Shown in pieces: positions 36,843 through 46,332 of a DNA stretch of 64,000 nucleotides. Below the pieces are notes generated by a model. It was given only the letters and a program-made list of their open reading frames with translations, did not search any database and had not been told where the DNA came from. The stretch lies in assembly GCF_020164455.1 (NCBI RefSeq), contig NZ_JAIQWW010000002.1:186001-250000 (forward strand), read 5' to 3'. Origin of the DNA: Phyllobacterium chamaecytisi (GTDB lineage: Bacteria > Pseudomonadota > Alphaproteobacteria > Rhizobiales > Rhizobiaceae). The position numbers and the translations under genes were made by a program. Each line of letters opens with the position of its first letter. Within the stretch, counting starts at the first letter, position 1.

Positions 36843-38174
36843 ATGCCCGGTCCCTATGTCGTGCGCGTGCACGGCGATGAAAATCTGCCTGAAAAAGTCG
36901 ATGTGGTTGTCATCGGCGGCGGCATTATCGGAACGTCCACGGCGCTGGAACTTGCCGAGCGCGGTCATAAGGTTGCTTTGTGTGAAAAAGGAGGCATCGG
37001 TCAGGAACAGTCGAGCCGCAATTGGGGCTGGGTGCGCATCTCCCGCCGTGACCCGCGCGAAGTACCGCTCATGGCCGAGGCGCTGCGCATCTGGTCAGGC
37101 TTCGACAAAAGGCTCGGCCGTGACACAGGTTACAAACGCGCCGGCATCATATTCGCCTGCCCCGACGATAAGTCCTACGACGAGCATGAACGTTGGGGCC
37201 ACAATCTCGAGGGCTATCAGCTGCCGAGCAGAATGGTGAGTGGCAAGGAACTCGAAGACCTTTTGCCGGGCGGTAGCATGAAACTCAAGGGCGCTTTGTA
37301 CACGCCCGCTGATGGTCGCGCCGAACCGCAAAAGGCCGCGCCCGCAGTTGCTGAAGCCGCGCGCGACAAAGGCGCGGCAATCCTGACGGAATGTGCCGTG
37401 CGAGGCATCGAGACGACCGGCGGCAAGGTTTCGGGTGTTGTCACCGAGCGCGGACGCATCGCCTGCGACGCTGTCGTACTGGCGGGCGGCGCCTGGTCCA
37501 ATCTCTTCTGCGGGCTTTACGGGATCGACCTGCCGCAGCTGAAGGTGATGAATACCGTCATGCGCACGAAGCCGCTGGAAGGCGGTCCGGAATCGGCGCT
37601 TTGGTCCAAGGATTTTGCCATACGGAAACGCCAGGATGGCGGTTATACGATTGCCTCCGGCCACGAAAACATTGTCGACATCGTGCCGAAATCTTTTCGC
37701 TATGCATTCAAATTCCTTCCGGCGCTCAAGATGGAATGGGGTTCGCTGTCGTTTCGCTTCGGTGGCCGTTTCTTCGACGAGGCGCGGCTCCCGACGCACT
37801 GGAAAATGGATGAGGCCAGCCCTTTCGAATACAATCGCGTGCTGGATCCGAAGCCTTCATTGGACATGTCCAACAAGGCTTTCAACAATCTGAAGGCGGC
37901 CTTTCCGGTCTTCAACAAGGCGGAGATTGCACAGCGTTGGGCGGGCTACATCGATGTTACGCCGGATGCAATTCCTGTGATTTCCGCAGTGGATGAGATA
38001 CCGGGCTTTCACATCGCCACCGGGTTTTCGGGCCATGGTTTTGGCATTGGTCCGGCGGCAGGTCGACTGATGGCCGATATCGTGACCGGCTGCGCGCCGG
38101 TCGTCGATCCCACAGATTTTCGTTTTTCCCGCTTCAGCGATGGATCGAAGGTGCGGCCACTCAGTGGTTTCTAA
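36843..38174 (+). CDS. FAD-dependent amino-acid/amine oxidoreductase (DAO family)
   Basis: 443-residue flavoprotein of the D-amino-acid oxidase / glycine oxidase / opine oxidase family. FAD motif VVVIGGGIIGTSTALELAERG is near residue 21; SSRNWGWVRISRR follows; C-terminal DVTPDAIPVIS and ATGFSGHGFGIGP are the usual substrate/FAD region. It begins directly at the SDR stop. Such enzymes oxidise N-methylated, D- or imino-linked amino acids; next to a peptide-type importer an opine-like substrate is plausible. Confidence 0.9.
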   Translation: MPGPYVVRVHGDENLPEKVDVVVIGGGIIGTSTALELAERGHKVALCEKGGIGQEQSSRNWGWVRISRRDPREVPLMAEALRIWSGFDKRLGRDTGYKRAGIIFACPDDKSYDEHERWGHNLEGYQLPSRMVSGKELEDLLPGGSMKLKGALYTPADGRAEPQKAAPAVAEAARDKGAAILTECAVRGIETTGGKVSGVVTERGRIACDAVVLAGGAWSNLFCGLYGIDLPQLKVMNTVMRTKPLEGGPESALWSKDFAIRKRQDGGYTIASGHENIVDIVPKSFRYAFKFLPALKMEWGSLSFRFGGRFFDEARLPTHWKMDEASPFEYNRVLDPKPSLDMSNKAFNNLKAAFPVFNKAEIAQRWAGYIDVTPDAIPVISAVDEIPGFHIATGFSGHGFGIGPAAGRLMADIVTGCAPVVDPTDFRFSRFSDGSKVRPLSGF

Positions 38175-38281
38175 GATCGGCGCGGTTGAGGAGCCACGCC
38201 GTAATGAGAATGCTCTGCCGACTGGCAGATAGAATGCAAACAGGAACATTGAACACAAACCAATAAAGAAGGGAAACGACA

Positions 38282-39958
38282 ATGTCTGATAAGCATCGAA
38301 ATGCAATTCTCCACCCCAACCGGCGTCAGGCACTCGCCATGATGGGCATGGTTGGTGCAACCGGCCTGGTCATGCCGGGGATCCTTGGAAGAGATAAAGC
38401 CTATGCCGCTCCGCCCTCAGCACCCAAGGGACAGGTGATCATCGGCTTCTCGCAGGAACCTACAGTATTCAATCCGCATATGCTGCATATCGAGGTCGAT
38501 GAGGGTATCCATTTCAGCGTCTTCGATCCGCTATTCAACGTCGACCCGGAAGGGAAGTTTACGCCCGCCCTGGCGGTTGAAGTTCCGACAGTCGAGAATG
38601 GTGGCATCTCCGCCGACGGCCTCAACTGGAAGGTGAAACTCCGCGACGGCGTGAAGTGGCATGACGGCAAGCCCTTCACCGCCGACGATGTAAAATTCAC
38701 GCTCGATCTCGTCGTCGACAAGGATTTCCGTAGCGCGCGGCGCGCCGGCCACGACCAGGTACGTGACATCAAGGTTGTTTCGCCAACAGAAATCACTTGG
38801 CGAATGGAAAAGCCTTACGCGCCTTATGCTTCCATCCTAGCGGCGACGTTTATCGTGCCGAAACACATCCTGGAGCCGGAAAAGGACAGGAACACCGCAC
38901 TGTTCAACAACGCACCTGTTGGTACAGGACCATTCAAGTGGGTCGAACGCGTCGCAGGCGATCACATCGAGCTTGCGGCCAACACGGATTATTATGGCGA
39001 CGGTCCTTATCTCGAACGGGTCATATACAAATATATTCCAGATCTCACCGTCCTCTACACTCAGTTCAAGACGGGCGATATTGATGTGACCGGCCTGCAA
39101 TGGATCACGCCGGATCACTACGACGAGGCGAAAGCGCTGGAAGGCAAGGAGGTTCAGGTCGTTCCAGGCGCCACTGTGGAATCGGTCACGTTCAACATGG
39201 AGAAGCCACAGTTCAAGGATCCTGCCGTGCGTCAGGCGCTTTATTACGCGCTGGACAAGACCACTATCATCGATGCGCTCTACTATGGCTTGCCGGCTCC
39301 AACCGAAACCTACATGCCGCAGCAATCCTTCTACTTCAATACAGACTTGCCGAAGCACGAGTTTGATATCGAGAAGGCCAAAAAGCTCCTCGACGATGCC
39401 GGTTGGAAGCCGGGTGAGGACGGTATTCGCGCCAAGGATGGCGTGCGTCTCTCGTTCACCAATTCGACGACGGCTGGCAACCATATCCGCGAACAGGTCC
39501 AGCAGTTCATGCAGCAGTCCTTCAAGGATATCGGCGTCGAGATGACCATCTCAAATCTGCCGCCTGCGGTCATGTGGGGTGAATACTGGATGCAATCGAA
39601 ATTCGATTCCGTGGTCGTCGGTATTAATTTCCTTACCGGAGCAGATCCAGATTCGTCGGATTATTTCCTTTCGACATCCATCAACGCCAAGGGTGGTGCA
39701 GGCCAGAACACCTCGCAATATTCCAGTCCGGAAGTCGACAAGCTGCTTGGTGAAGGCGGGCGCGTCTTCGTTCCAGAAGAACGCAAGAAGGCCTACCTCA
39801 AGATCCAGGAGATCATTCGCAATGATCTGCCTCTTTTGCCGATCTTCCAGTACGCCACGGTCCGAGGCCGCAAGAAGGGCATGACCGGTTTTGCGCCAAA
39901 CGTGAACAATCGGATCGACTCCTGGAACGTCGGGACCTGGTACTGGGAGCAGGCATAG
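38282..39958 (+). CDS. Peptide/opine-type ABC transporter binding protein
   Basis: 558-residue periplasmic binding protein, family 5 (DppA/OppA type). The N-terminus carries a likely Tat signal (NRRQALAMMGMVGATG) and cleavage after AYA. The mature part has the family blocks FSQEPTVFNPHM, DGVKWHDGKPFTADDVKFTLD and AVRQALYYALDK. The first gene product of the import half; a strong intercistronic hairpin follows it. Confidence 0.93.
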   Translation: MSDKHRNAILHPNRRQALAMMGMVGATGLVMPGILGRDKAYAAPPSAPKGQVIIGFSQEPTVFNPHMLHIEVDEGIHFSVFDPLFNVDPEGKFTPALAVEVPTVENGGISADGLNWKVKLRDGVKWHDGKPFTADDVKFTLDLVVDKDFRSARRAGHDQVRDIKVVSPTEITWRMEKPYAPYASILAATFIVPKHILEPEKDRNTALFNNAPVGTGPFKWVERVAGDHIELAANTDYYGDGPYLERVIYKYIPDLTVLYTQFKTGDIDVTGLQWITPDHYDEAKALEGKEVQVVPGATVESVTFNMEKPQFKDPAVRQALYYALDKTTIIDALYYGLPAPTETYMPQQSFYFNTDLPKHEFDIEKAKKLLDDAGWKPGEDGIRAKDGVRLSFTNSTTAGNHIREQVQQFMQQSFKDIGVEMTISNLPPAVMWGEYWMQSKFDSVVVGINFLTGADPDSSDYFLSTSINAKGGAGQNTSQYSSPEVDKLLGEGGRVFVPEERKKAYLKIQEIIRNDLPLLPIFQYATVRGRKKGMTGFAPNVNNRIDSWNVGTWYWEQA

Positions 39959-39964
39959 GATCTG

Positions 39965-39996
39965 CAGGGCCAGGGCGGCGACGCTGCCTGGCCCTG
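39965..39996 (+). other. Intercistronic hairpin after the binding-protein gene
   Basis: A perfect 10-bp stem CAGGGCCAGG / CCTGGCCCTG with a 12-base loop, no U-run, directly after the binding-protein stop. Such hairpins protect the upstream mRNA and reduce downstream permease expression. Confidence 0.7.
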
Positions 39997-40030
39997 TCCT
40001 GCCTTCGAACCGCTATCGGAGATCGACGCA

Positions 40031-40981
40031 ATGACACGCTACATATTGAACAGGCTCGGACAAAGCCTTGTGCTGCTCGTACTGGTATCCATGATCGGCT
40101 TCGCCGTACTGAATCTGGCACCGGGAGGTCCGTTGTCGCAATTTGCGCTGACGCCTGGCATGACGCAGGCAGACCTTGATCGAATCTCTGCGCAAATGGG
40201 CCTCGATCGGCCACTGGTCGTGCAATATGCGGACTGGTTCTGGCGCCTGTTACGCGGAGACTGGGGCAGGTCGTTCAGAGACAGCCGCCCTGTTCTTGAT
40301 GTCATTGGTGGTCACTTCGGCGCTACTTTGCTGCTCATGGGCACAGCAACGGTGATTTCGGTCACTATCGGGACCTGGGTCGGTATCAAGGGAGCGACCA
40401 AGCGCTATTCCATTTTTGACTACGCGGCGACAGTCGGCGCCATGGTTGCACTGTCCATCCCGACGTTCTGGTTCGGTCTCGTCGCGATCTACATTTTCTC
40501 ATTGAAGCTCGGTTGGCTGCCGGCGGGCAATATGTATACGATCGGCAACGGCTCCTTTCTGGATTATGCCATTCATCTGATCATGCCAGCCATGGTTCTG
40601 GCCTTGGTCGACGTGGCGGTATGGAGCCGCTACATGCGCACCGCGACGCTCGATGTGATCAATCAGGATTTCGTCCGTACGGCACGCGCCAAAGGCATGA
40701 CGCCGCGGCGCGTATTGATGAAGCATGTCGTCGGCAACGCTCTGCTGCCGATGATAACCTTGGCGGGATTACAAGTTCCAACGCTCCTCGGCGGAGCGCT
40801 CGTCACAGAGACGGTTTTTACCTGGCCGGGCATGGGACGCCTTTTCCTCGATAGCCTCGGCTATCAGGATTACCCGGTGGTGATGGGGCTGCTGATGTTC
40901 TCGGCGATTCTCGTTCTTCTGAGCAACCTTGCGGCAGACTTGCTTACGGCATTCGTCGATCCGCGCATTCGGCTGACATAG
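40031..40981 (+). CDS. Peptide-type ABC transporter permease (DppB family)
   Basis: 316-residue inner-membrane permease with about six segments. GDWGRSFRDSRPVLDVI and the EAA loop (DFVRTARAKGMTPRRVLMKHVVGNALLPMI) identify the DppB/OppB family. Together with the next gene it forms the channel. Confidence 0.93.
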   Translation: MTRYILNRLGQSLVLLVLVSMIGFAVLNLAPGGPLSQFALTPGMTQADLDRISAQMGLDRPLVVQYADWFWRLLRGDWGRSFRDSRPVLDVIGGHFGATLLLMGTATVISVTIGTWVGIKGATKRYSIFDYAATVGAMVALSIPTFWFGLVAIYIFSLKLGWLPAGNMYTIGNGSFLDYAIHLIMPAMVLALVDVAVWSRYMRTATLDVINQDFVRTARAKGMTPRRVLMKHVVGNALLPMITLAGLQVPTLLGGALVTETVFTWPGMGRLFLDSLGYQDYPVVMGLLMFSAILVLLSNLAADLLTAFVDPRIRLT

Positions 40982-40991
40982 GGAGATCGCG

Positions 40992-41879
40992 ATGTCTGTT
41001 TCCTCAACACCCATCAATCGCCCCATAAAATCCGGCTGGTGGAACAGCCGGACCTTCCGGCGGTTCGTTCGGCACCGGCTCGCGGCACTTGGTGTCGTGA
41101 TGGTGATCCTGTTGACGCTGGTCTGCGTCATCGGGCCATATCTCCTCCCATACAATGATCTTTATATCGATCTTCGCGCGCGCTTTTCTCCACCGCTTAC
41201 CGGCTATCATTTTCTCGGCACGGACCCGCTGGGTCGTGACATTGCTGCGCGCCTTCTGATGGCGGGCAGGATCTCGATGCTTGTCGGTTTTGCCGCAATG
41301 ATCCTGAGCACAATGATTGGCGCAACGATCGGTGTCGTCGCAGGATACTACGGTGGGCGGATCGGCACCGTCCTGATGCGGTTCGTTGATGCGGTCCTGT
41401 CTTTTCCCAGCATCTTTCTGCTTTTGGCGCTGGCTGCTTTCATCAAACCCAGTCCTATCATGATCACCGTGATCATCGCGATCACCAGCTGGATGGAAGT
41501 TGCCCGCATCGTCGAGGCGGAAGTGCGCTCGCTGCGTGAGCGCGATTTTATCATGGCCGCACGGATGCTTGGCCTCAGCAATCGGTGGATCATGTTTCGC
41601 GAGTTGCTGCCGAATGCGATGGGACCGATCATCGTCGCCGCTACGCTGACCGTAGCCAGAGCCATACTTCTTGAAGCCTATGTGAGTTTCCTCGGCTATG
41701 GCATTCAGCCGCCGCTTCCGAGCTGGGGCAATATGCTCAATGGAGCGCAGCAATATCTGCAGTCCGCTCCTTGGCTGGCCATCATCCCGGGTGTGGCGAT
41801 AACGCTCGCGGTCACCAGTTTCAATTTCATCGGCGATGGCCTCCGCGACGCGCTCGATGCCCGCAGCGACTTGAACTAG
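40992..41879 (+). CDS. Peptide-type ABC transporter permease (DppC family)
   Basis: 295-residue permease with a long N-terminal stretch (NSRTFRRFVRHRLAALGVV) and GTDPLGRDIAARLLMAGRISM, the DppC/OppC hallmark; the EAA loop is DFIMAARMLGLSNRWIMFRELLPNAMGP. Gap of 10 bases to DppB and 13 to the next oxidoreductase. Confidence 0.93.
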   Translation: MSVSSTPINRPIKSGWWNSRTFRRFVRHRLAALGVVMVILLTLVCVIGPYLLPYNDLYIDLRARFSPPLTGYHFLGTDPLGRDIAARLLMAGRISMLVGFAAMILSTMIGATIGVVAGYYGGRIGTVLMRFVDAVLSFPSIFLLLALAAFIKPSPIMITVIIAITSWMEVARIVEAEVRSLRERDFIMAARMLGLSNRWIMFRELLPNAMGPIIVAATLTVARAILLEAYVSFLGYGIQPPLPSWGNMLNGAQQYLQSAPWLAIIPGVAITLAVTSFNFIGDGLRDALDARSDLN

Positions 41880-41892
41880 GGGAAGACGGATA

Positions 41893-43215
41893 GTGCCGAA
41901 ATTCTCTCCCTTCGAAGCGACGCTCTGGTATGCGACGGCGGCACCTGCGCCGGAGACATCGAAGTTGGGGGGCACAATCAAGGCTGATGTTTGCATCGTC
42001 GGCGGGGGTTACACGGGCTTGACGACCGCGCTGCAACTTGCGCGTTCGGGTGTGAAGGTTGTGCTCCTTGAGGCACAGGAGATCGGGTTTGGCGGCTCTG
42101 GCCGGAATGCGGGACACTGTACCCCGACGTTCACGCATTATAGCTTGCCGGAACTTCGCAAGATGCTGGGCGAGCCTTGGGCCGAACGGTTGATACAGCG
42201 TCAAACTCGCGCGAATGATCGCGTGGCGGATATGATCTCGCGTTATGGCATCGACTGCGAATGGCAGCAAAATGGCTACGTGATGGGCGCGCATACGCCG
42301 AGTGCCATGACAACCATCGAAGAAAAGGCGCGGGACTATAACACCGTGGGTGCGAAGACTCGCGTGCTCGACAAACGCGAGGTCGAAGCAGTCACTGGCA
42401 GCCCGCGGTTCCATGGCGGCTGGTTTCATTCCGAAGCCGGGCATCTCAATGCACTTGGATATGCACGTGGACTGGCACGCGCCGTGATCTCGGAAGGCGG
42501 TGCGATTTATACACATTCGGCTGTGGCAAAGGTTGAGCGCGAGGGTGGAGGATGGGCGGTTAAAACGCCCGGAGGCCGCGTCATTGCAGACAAGGTTATC
42601 TTTGGTACCGGCGCCTATACGGTCGATGGCTGGCCAGGCTTGGACAACACATTCAAGATTCAGCGGGTGTTCGTGGCCGCGACACAGCCCCTGAGTGAAG
42701 ATACACGTAGAACCATCCTACCCCAGAACACGACCATCCACGATGGGCGCGGCGACATTTTCGTCTACAAATACAACGCCGAAGGCCGCATTGTTGCGTC
42801 GATGTTCCCGATGGGGCGACGGGGTAGGGACATGCCCTATACCAAGCAGGTGATGGCTGACCGGCTCAAATGGCTTCATCCACAAATCGATCAAGACATC
42901 CGCTGGGACTATTTCTGGTTTGGCGAACTCGATATGCAATACCGCACCATTCCGCGCCTCTACGATCTGGCTCCGGGTGTCGTCGCGCTGACCGGACTGT
43001 CCGGGCGCGGCGTGCCGACCGGGAGCATGCTAGGCGGCATTTTGTCGGAATGGGCCCTGGGTGTGCCTGACAGGGATTTGGCGCTCAAGCTTGAGCCGCT
43101 GACGGCGGCGCCGTTTTACATGAATTTTGGACCGCAACTGACGCTACGCTATTACCGCGTCAGGGATTGGCTCACCGCGAAGCGGGACCGCGCCGCACTG
43201 CCACCGCACGCCTGA
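41893..43215 (+). CDS. FAD-dependent oxidoreductase (PuuB/amine oxidase-like DAO family)
   Basis: 440-residue flavoprotein with the FAD motif VCIVGGGYTGLTTALQLARSG near residue 34 and FGGSGRNAGHC, typical of gamma-glutamylputrescine oxidase-like enzymes. The C-terminal ALTGLSGRGVPTGSMLGG block is the second FAD-contact region. GTG start. It is the last gene of the cluster, so the imported compound is probably an amine or secondary amino acid that is oxidised in the cytoplasm. Confidence 0.9.
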   Translation: MPKFSPFEATLWYATAAPAPETSKLGGTIKADVCIVGGGYTGLTTALQLARSGVKVVLLEAQEIGFGGSGRNAGHCTPTFTHYSLPELRKMLGEPWAERLIQRQTRANDRVADMISRYGIDCEWQQNGYVMGAHTPSAMTTIEEKARDYNTVGAKTRVLDKREVEAVTGSPRFHGGWFHSEAGHLNALGYARGLARAVISEGGAIYTHSAVAKVEREGGGWAVKTPGGRVIADKVIFGTGAYTVDGWPGLDNTFKIQRVFVAATQPLSEDTRRTILPQNTTIHDGRGDIFVYKYNAEGRIVASMFPMGRRGRDMPYTKQVMADRLKWLHPQIDQDIRWDYFWFGELDMQYRTIPRLYDLAPGVVALTGLSGRGVPTGSMLGGILSEWALGVPDRDLALKLEPLTAAPFYMNFGPQLTLRYYRVRDWLTAKRDRAALPPHA

Positions 43216-43245
43216 CGCAGGCCGCATCGGCATTCGGCCGGGCTT

Positions 43246-43299
43246 AATTGTCGACAATTTACAATGATTGTTGACAATTTACATTCTACATCCTAGTTT
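43246..43299 (+). promoter_or_regulatory. Double GntR-type operator and promoter of the TctCBA-PrpD operon
   Basis: Two copies of the 15-base motif lie 20 bases apart: TGTCGACAATTTACA (43249-43263) and TGTTGACAATTTACA (43269-43283). The first lies in a perfect 14-bp palindrome, AATTGTCGACAATT (43246-43259). Copy two contains a consensus -35 TTGACA (43271-43276), with TAGTTT 17 bases later as a weak -10. The identical motif precedes the other two units of the locus. Confidence 0.75.
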
Positions 43300-43353
43300 T
43301 CTGACGGCGCAATATCTCGCCAAACTTTGCATATTCATCAGGAGACAAGACGC

Positions 43354-44775
43354 GTGAATTTATCTTCCGACATCACGGCACAGGCCATACGTTTTATCGA
43401 ACGCACGACCTATGAGGACCTGCCGGAAGAAGCGCTTGTCGTCGGCCGCCGCTGCATGGTTGACACCGTTGGCCTCTATCTCGCCGGCAGTCGAGAAGCA
43501 TCGGTGCGCATTCTTATCGAAGACGCCCTTGCTCAGGGAGGGCGCGAAGATGCGCCTTTGCCGGGCAACGGATCGGCGAGGGTGCCTGCATCACTGGCCG
43601 CTCGCGTTTGGGGGACTGCCGGGCATGCTCACGATTGGGACGATACACAGGTCTCCCGTGATCCGGCTCATATCTATGGTCTGCTGACCCACCCCTCCGT
43701 TCCACCCCTTACCGCTGCGCTGATCATTGCCAGTGAAAAAGGCAATGTGGATGGTCGGGACCTCATGCTCGCCTTCCAGCTCGGATTTGAAGTCGAGTGC
43801 AAGATTGCCGAGTGGATGAAGCCGCGTCACTATCGCCGCGGACATCATACGAGCGGTACAGTCGGCACCTTTGGCGCGGCAGTTGCCGCTGCCAAGCTTC
43901 TAGGATTGGCCGGAGACAAGCTCGCCCACGCACTCGGATTGGCGGCAAGTTTTGCCGCCGGTATCCGTGTGAATTTTGGCACCATGACCAAGCCGCTCCA
44001 TGTCGGACGTGCGTGCGAAAATGGTGTCACTGCAGCACGTCTCGCTGCAGCTGGTTTCGAAGCGGATCCGGCCGCACTCGACGGCCCCTGGGGCTTCTTT
44101 TCCGTCATGGGCGAGGGCTTTGATGAGGACAAAACCGTGGCCGGTTTCGGCGCTCCTTTGACCATTATCGAACCCGGCGTCAGCATCAAGCCATACCCGT
44201 CGGGTATTCTCACCCATCAATCAATGGACGCGATGCTGAAGCTGGTCCTGGATCACGATCTGAAACCACAAGAGGTCGAACGCATCCGCTTCTTTGCCGG
44301 CAAAAATATCATCGAGCCTATTCGCTATCCAATAGCGCAAAATCATCTCCAGGCTAAATTTTCGATGCCCGCTTTGCTCGCGATGATCGTGTTGTGCCGC
44401 CGCGCCAGTCACCATGAGTTCGAGGACGCGTTTGTAGCCGGAGACGCCATGCAGGACCTGCAAGCGCGTACGGATGTCATCAACGATCTTGAGATCGATG
44501 CGCTCGGTTATGACAAGATCCGCTCGCGTATCGAGGTGATCACCAAGGACGGGCGTACCTTGATACAATGGGCCGATGAGCGCTACCGCGGCGGGCCTTC
44601 CAACCCGATCAGCGATGCTGGACTTGAGGATAAGTTTCGCATGTGCGCGGAGGGCGTCATTGACACCCCTTGCCAGGATGAACTGCTGGAACTGGTGCAG
44701 AGTATCGATAAAGGTGCTGATGTCGGAAGACTTGTTACACTCGTCAGCGGCGAACGGGAACTCGTTACTGAATGA
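43354..44775 (+). CDS. MmgE/PrpD family protein 1
   Basis: 473 residues of the MmgE/PrpD fold (2-methylcitrate dehydratase, cis-aconitate decarboxylase, iminodisuccinate epimerase). Family blocks: HDWDDTQ with YGLLTHPSVPP, KPRHYRRGHHTSGTVGTFGAAVAA, TKPLHVGRACENG and SIKPYPSG. GTG start at 43354 with AGGAGA. It heads the regulon's transport operon. Reaction unknown: it may dehydrate, decarboxylate or epimerise the imported acid. It closely resembles the third PrpD copy at 57825. Confidence 0.9.
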   Translation: MNLSSDITAQAIRFIERTTYEDLPEEALVVGRRCMVDTVGLYLAGSREASVRILIEDALAQGGREDAPLPGNGSARVPASLAARVWGTAGHAHDWDDTQVSRDPAHIYGLLTHPSVPPLTAALIIASEKGNVDGRDLMLAFQLGFEVECKIAEWMKPRHYRRGHHTSGTVGTFGAAVAAAKLLGLAGDKLAHALGLAASFAAGIRVNFGTMTKPLHVGRACENGVTAARLAAAGFEADPAALDGPWGFFSVMGEGFDEDKTVAGFGAPLTIIEPGVSIKPYPSGILTHQSMDAMLKLVLDHDLKPQEVERIRFFAGKNIIEPIRYPIAQNHLQAKFSMPALLAMIVLCRRASHHEFEDAFVAGDAMQDLQARTDVINDLEIDALGYDKIRSRIEVITKDGRTLIQWADERYRGGPSNPISDAGLEDKFRMCAEGVIDTPCQDELLELVQSIDKGADVGRLVTLVSGERELVTE

Positions 44776-44829
44776 CTTGAAGAGAGGGAAGCCGTTCTGA
44801 AGAAACGGTACTTGAAAGGGAGAGAGACA

Positions 44830-45798
44830 ATGAATTTCATGAAATCGATCGGCGTGGCGGCGCTCGGCCTTGCCACTGCCGCTATCTTATCCAGCGCAGC
44901 GGCTAAGGCTGACCCGCTGCCCTATCCTAATAAAGTTGTGACGCTGGTGACCCATTCCAGCCCCGGCGGCGGTAGTGACGTATTCCTGCGCGAAATGACG
45001 AAGTACCTGGGCAAGTATATCGGCGCTACCTTCATCGTGGAAAACGTCCAGGGCGGCAGCGGCGCGAAGGCCATGGCACGCGTTGCGACAGCGCCAGCCG
45101 ATGGTAGCGTGTTCTACGCGACGACACCGACTTACATTTATACTTCGCTGATGAGCAAACCGCAGAATACATACAAGGACATGGATCCGCTGGTGAACAT
45201 TTTCGCCGATAGCGAGGTGATCTATACGCGGACTGATGGGCCTTTCAAGTCGCTGAAAGACGTCATCGACCATGCAAAGAAGGAACGCGGGCGTTGGGGC
45301 GCGGCCAATCCCGCATCGCTGGAACGTCAGGCGGCCGAGCAACTGAAGAAGGCAGCAGGCGTCACACCTGCAATCGTTACCCACGAGGGCGGCGGCGACA
45401 TGATGCTGAATGTTCTCAATGGCACGCTCGATATCGGTATTGGCGAGATCCAGGAATTGCGCTCGCAGCTCGATGCCGGCAAAATCACTTTGCTTGCCAC
45501 CTTCAATCCTGAACGCATTACCGAGAAGCCGGATGTGCCGACTGTGAAGGAATCGGGGTTTGACGTCAGTCTTGTCAAATTCCGCGGCCTCGCCGGTCCC
45601 AAAGGTATTCCGGAGGCCACGACTGCAATCTGGGACGAAGCTGTGAAGAAGCTGCTTGAAGATCCGGATTACAAGAAGGCATATACCGAAGAAGTGCTCG
45701 TCCCTCAGTTTATCGCGCACAAGGACTATCCGGCTTTCATAGATAATTTTGGATCGACAACTGAGGCGTTCCTGAAGTCGACAGGCGCCATCAAATAA
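44830..45798 (+). CDS. Tripartite tricarboxylate transporter binding protein (TctC family)
   Basis: 322-residue periplasmic binding protein with a signal peptide (ends AAAKA, about residue 26). The mature part starts DPLPYPNKVVTLVTHSSPGGGSDVF, the standard TctC/Bug opening; GGSGAKAMARVA and KESGFDVSLVKFRGLAGP are further family blocks. GGGAGAG before the ATG at 44830. Ligands in the family are citrate, terephthalate, nicotinate and other acids, so the exact ligand cannot be read. Confidence 0.93.
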   Translation: MNFMKSIGVAALGLATAAILSSAAAKADPLPYPNKVVTLVTHSSPGGGSDVFLREMTKYLGKYIGATFIVENVQGGSGAKAMARVATAPADGSVFYATTPTYIYTSLMSKPQNTYKDMDPLVNIFADSEVIYTRTDGPFKSLKDVIDHAKKERGRWGAANPASLERQAAEQLKKAAGVTPAIVTHEGGGDMMLNVLNGTLDIGIGEIQELRSQLDAGKITLLATFNPERITEKPDVPTVKESGFDVSLVKFRGLAGPKGIPEATTAIWDEAVKKLLEDPDYKKAYTEEVLVPQFIAHKDYPAFIDNFGSTTEAFLKSTGAIK

Positions 45799-45805
45799 TG
45801 ACGCC

Positions 45806-45834
45806 AGGAGATCGGCCGCGTGGGCCGATCTCCT
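45806..45834 (+). other. Intercistronic hairpin between TctC and TctB
   Basis: A perfect 12-bp stem AGGAGATCGGCC / GGCCGATCTCCT with loop GCGTG, just after the TctC stop and before the TctB start. No U-run. Same position and probable role (more binding protein than permease) as the hairpin after the peptide-binding protein at 39965. Confidence 0.75.
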
Positions 45835-45855
45835 ACAGCGTATGAGGGCCACCCC

Positions 45856-46332
45856 ATGAACAAAGATCTTATCAGCGGCGTTGTTCTTCTTGCCGTCTCC
45901 GGGACGTATTATGCTTGGTCCAGTCAAATCGCCGACAGCACCCTGTCCGATGAAGTGGGTGCCACAGGCTTGCCGCATGTGCTTTCCATCATCCTTGCCA
46001 TTCTTGGTGTCCTTTTGATTGCACGTGCCATACTCCTCAGGCGGGCTAGGACGGCGACCGCAGCAGGTACCGATGATGACCAGGATGCCCACTTGCCCCG
46101 CGCCATCGGGTTTCTTCTTTTGGGCGCAGTCTATGTCTTTGTCCTTCCGTTTATCGGCTATGTCGCGGGTACCGCTCTCCTGATTGGCGCCGTCGCGCTT
46201 TATGAGGGCGCCCCGCGCAACTGGGTGGTATTGGCCGCGGCTGTCGGCGGTGCGGTGTTCTACTGGGCAATTTTCGTCAAACTGCTTGGCGTCCATCAGC
46301 CGGTAGGCTCGCTTTTTCAAGGAATGTTCTGA
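45856..46332 (+). CDS. Tripartite tricarboxylate transporter small subunit (TctB family)
   Basis: 158-residue membrane protein with four hydrophobic segments; small TctB subunits are poorly conserved, and this is identified by size, segments and place between TctC and TctA. The ATG at 45856 is preceded by GAGGG; the stop overlaps the TctA start (TGATG). Confidence 0.87.
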   Translation: MNKDLISGVVLLAVSGTYYAWSSQIADSTLSDEVGATGLPHVLSIILAILGVLLIARAILLRRARTATAAGTDDDQDAHLPRAIGFLLLGAVYVFVLPFIGYVAGTALLIGAVALYEGAPRNWVVLAAAVGGAVFYWAIFVKLLGVHQPVGSLFQGMF

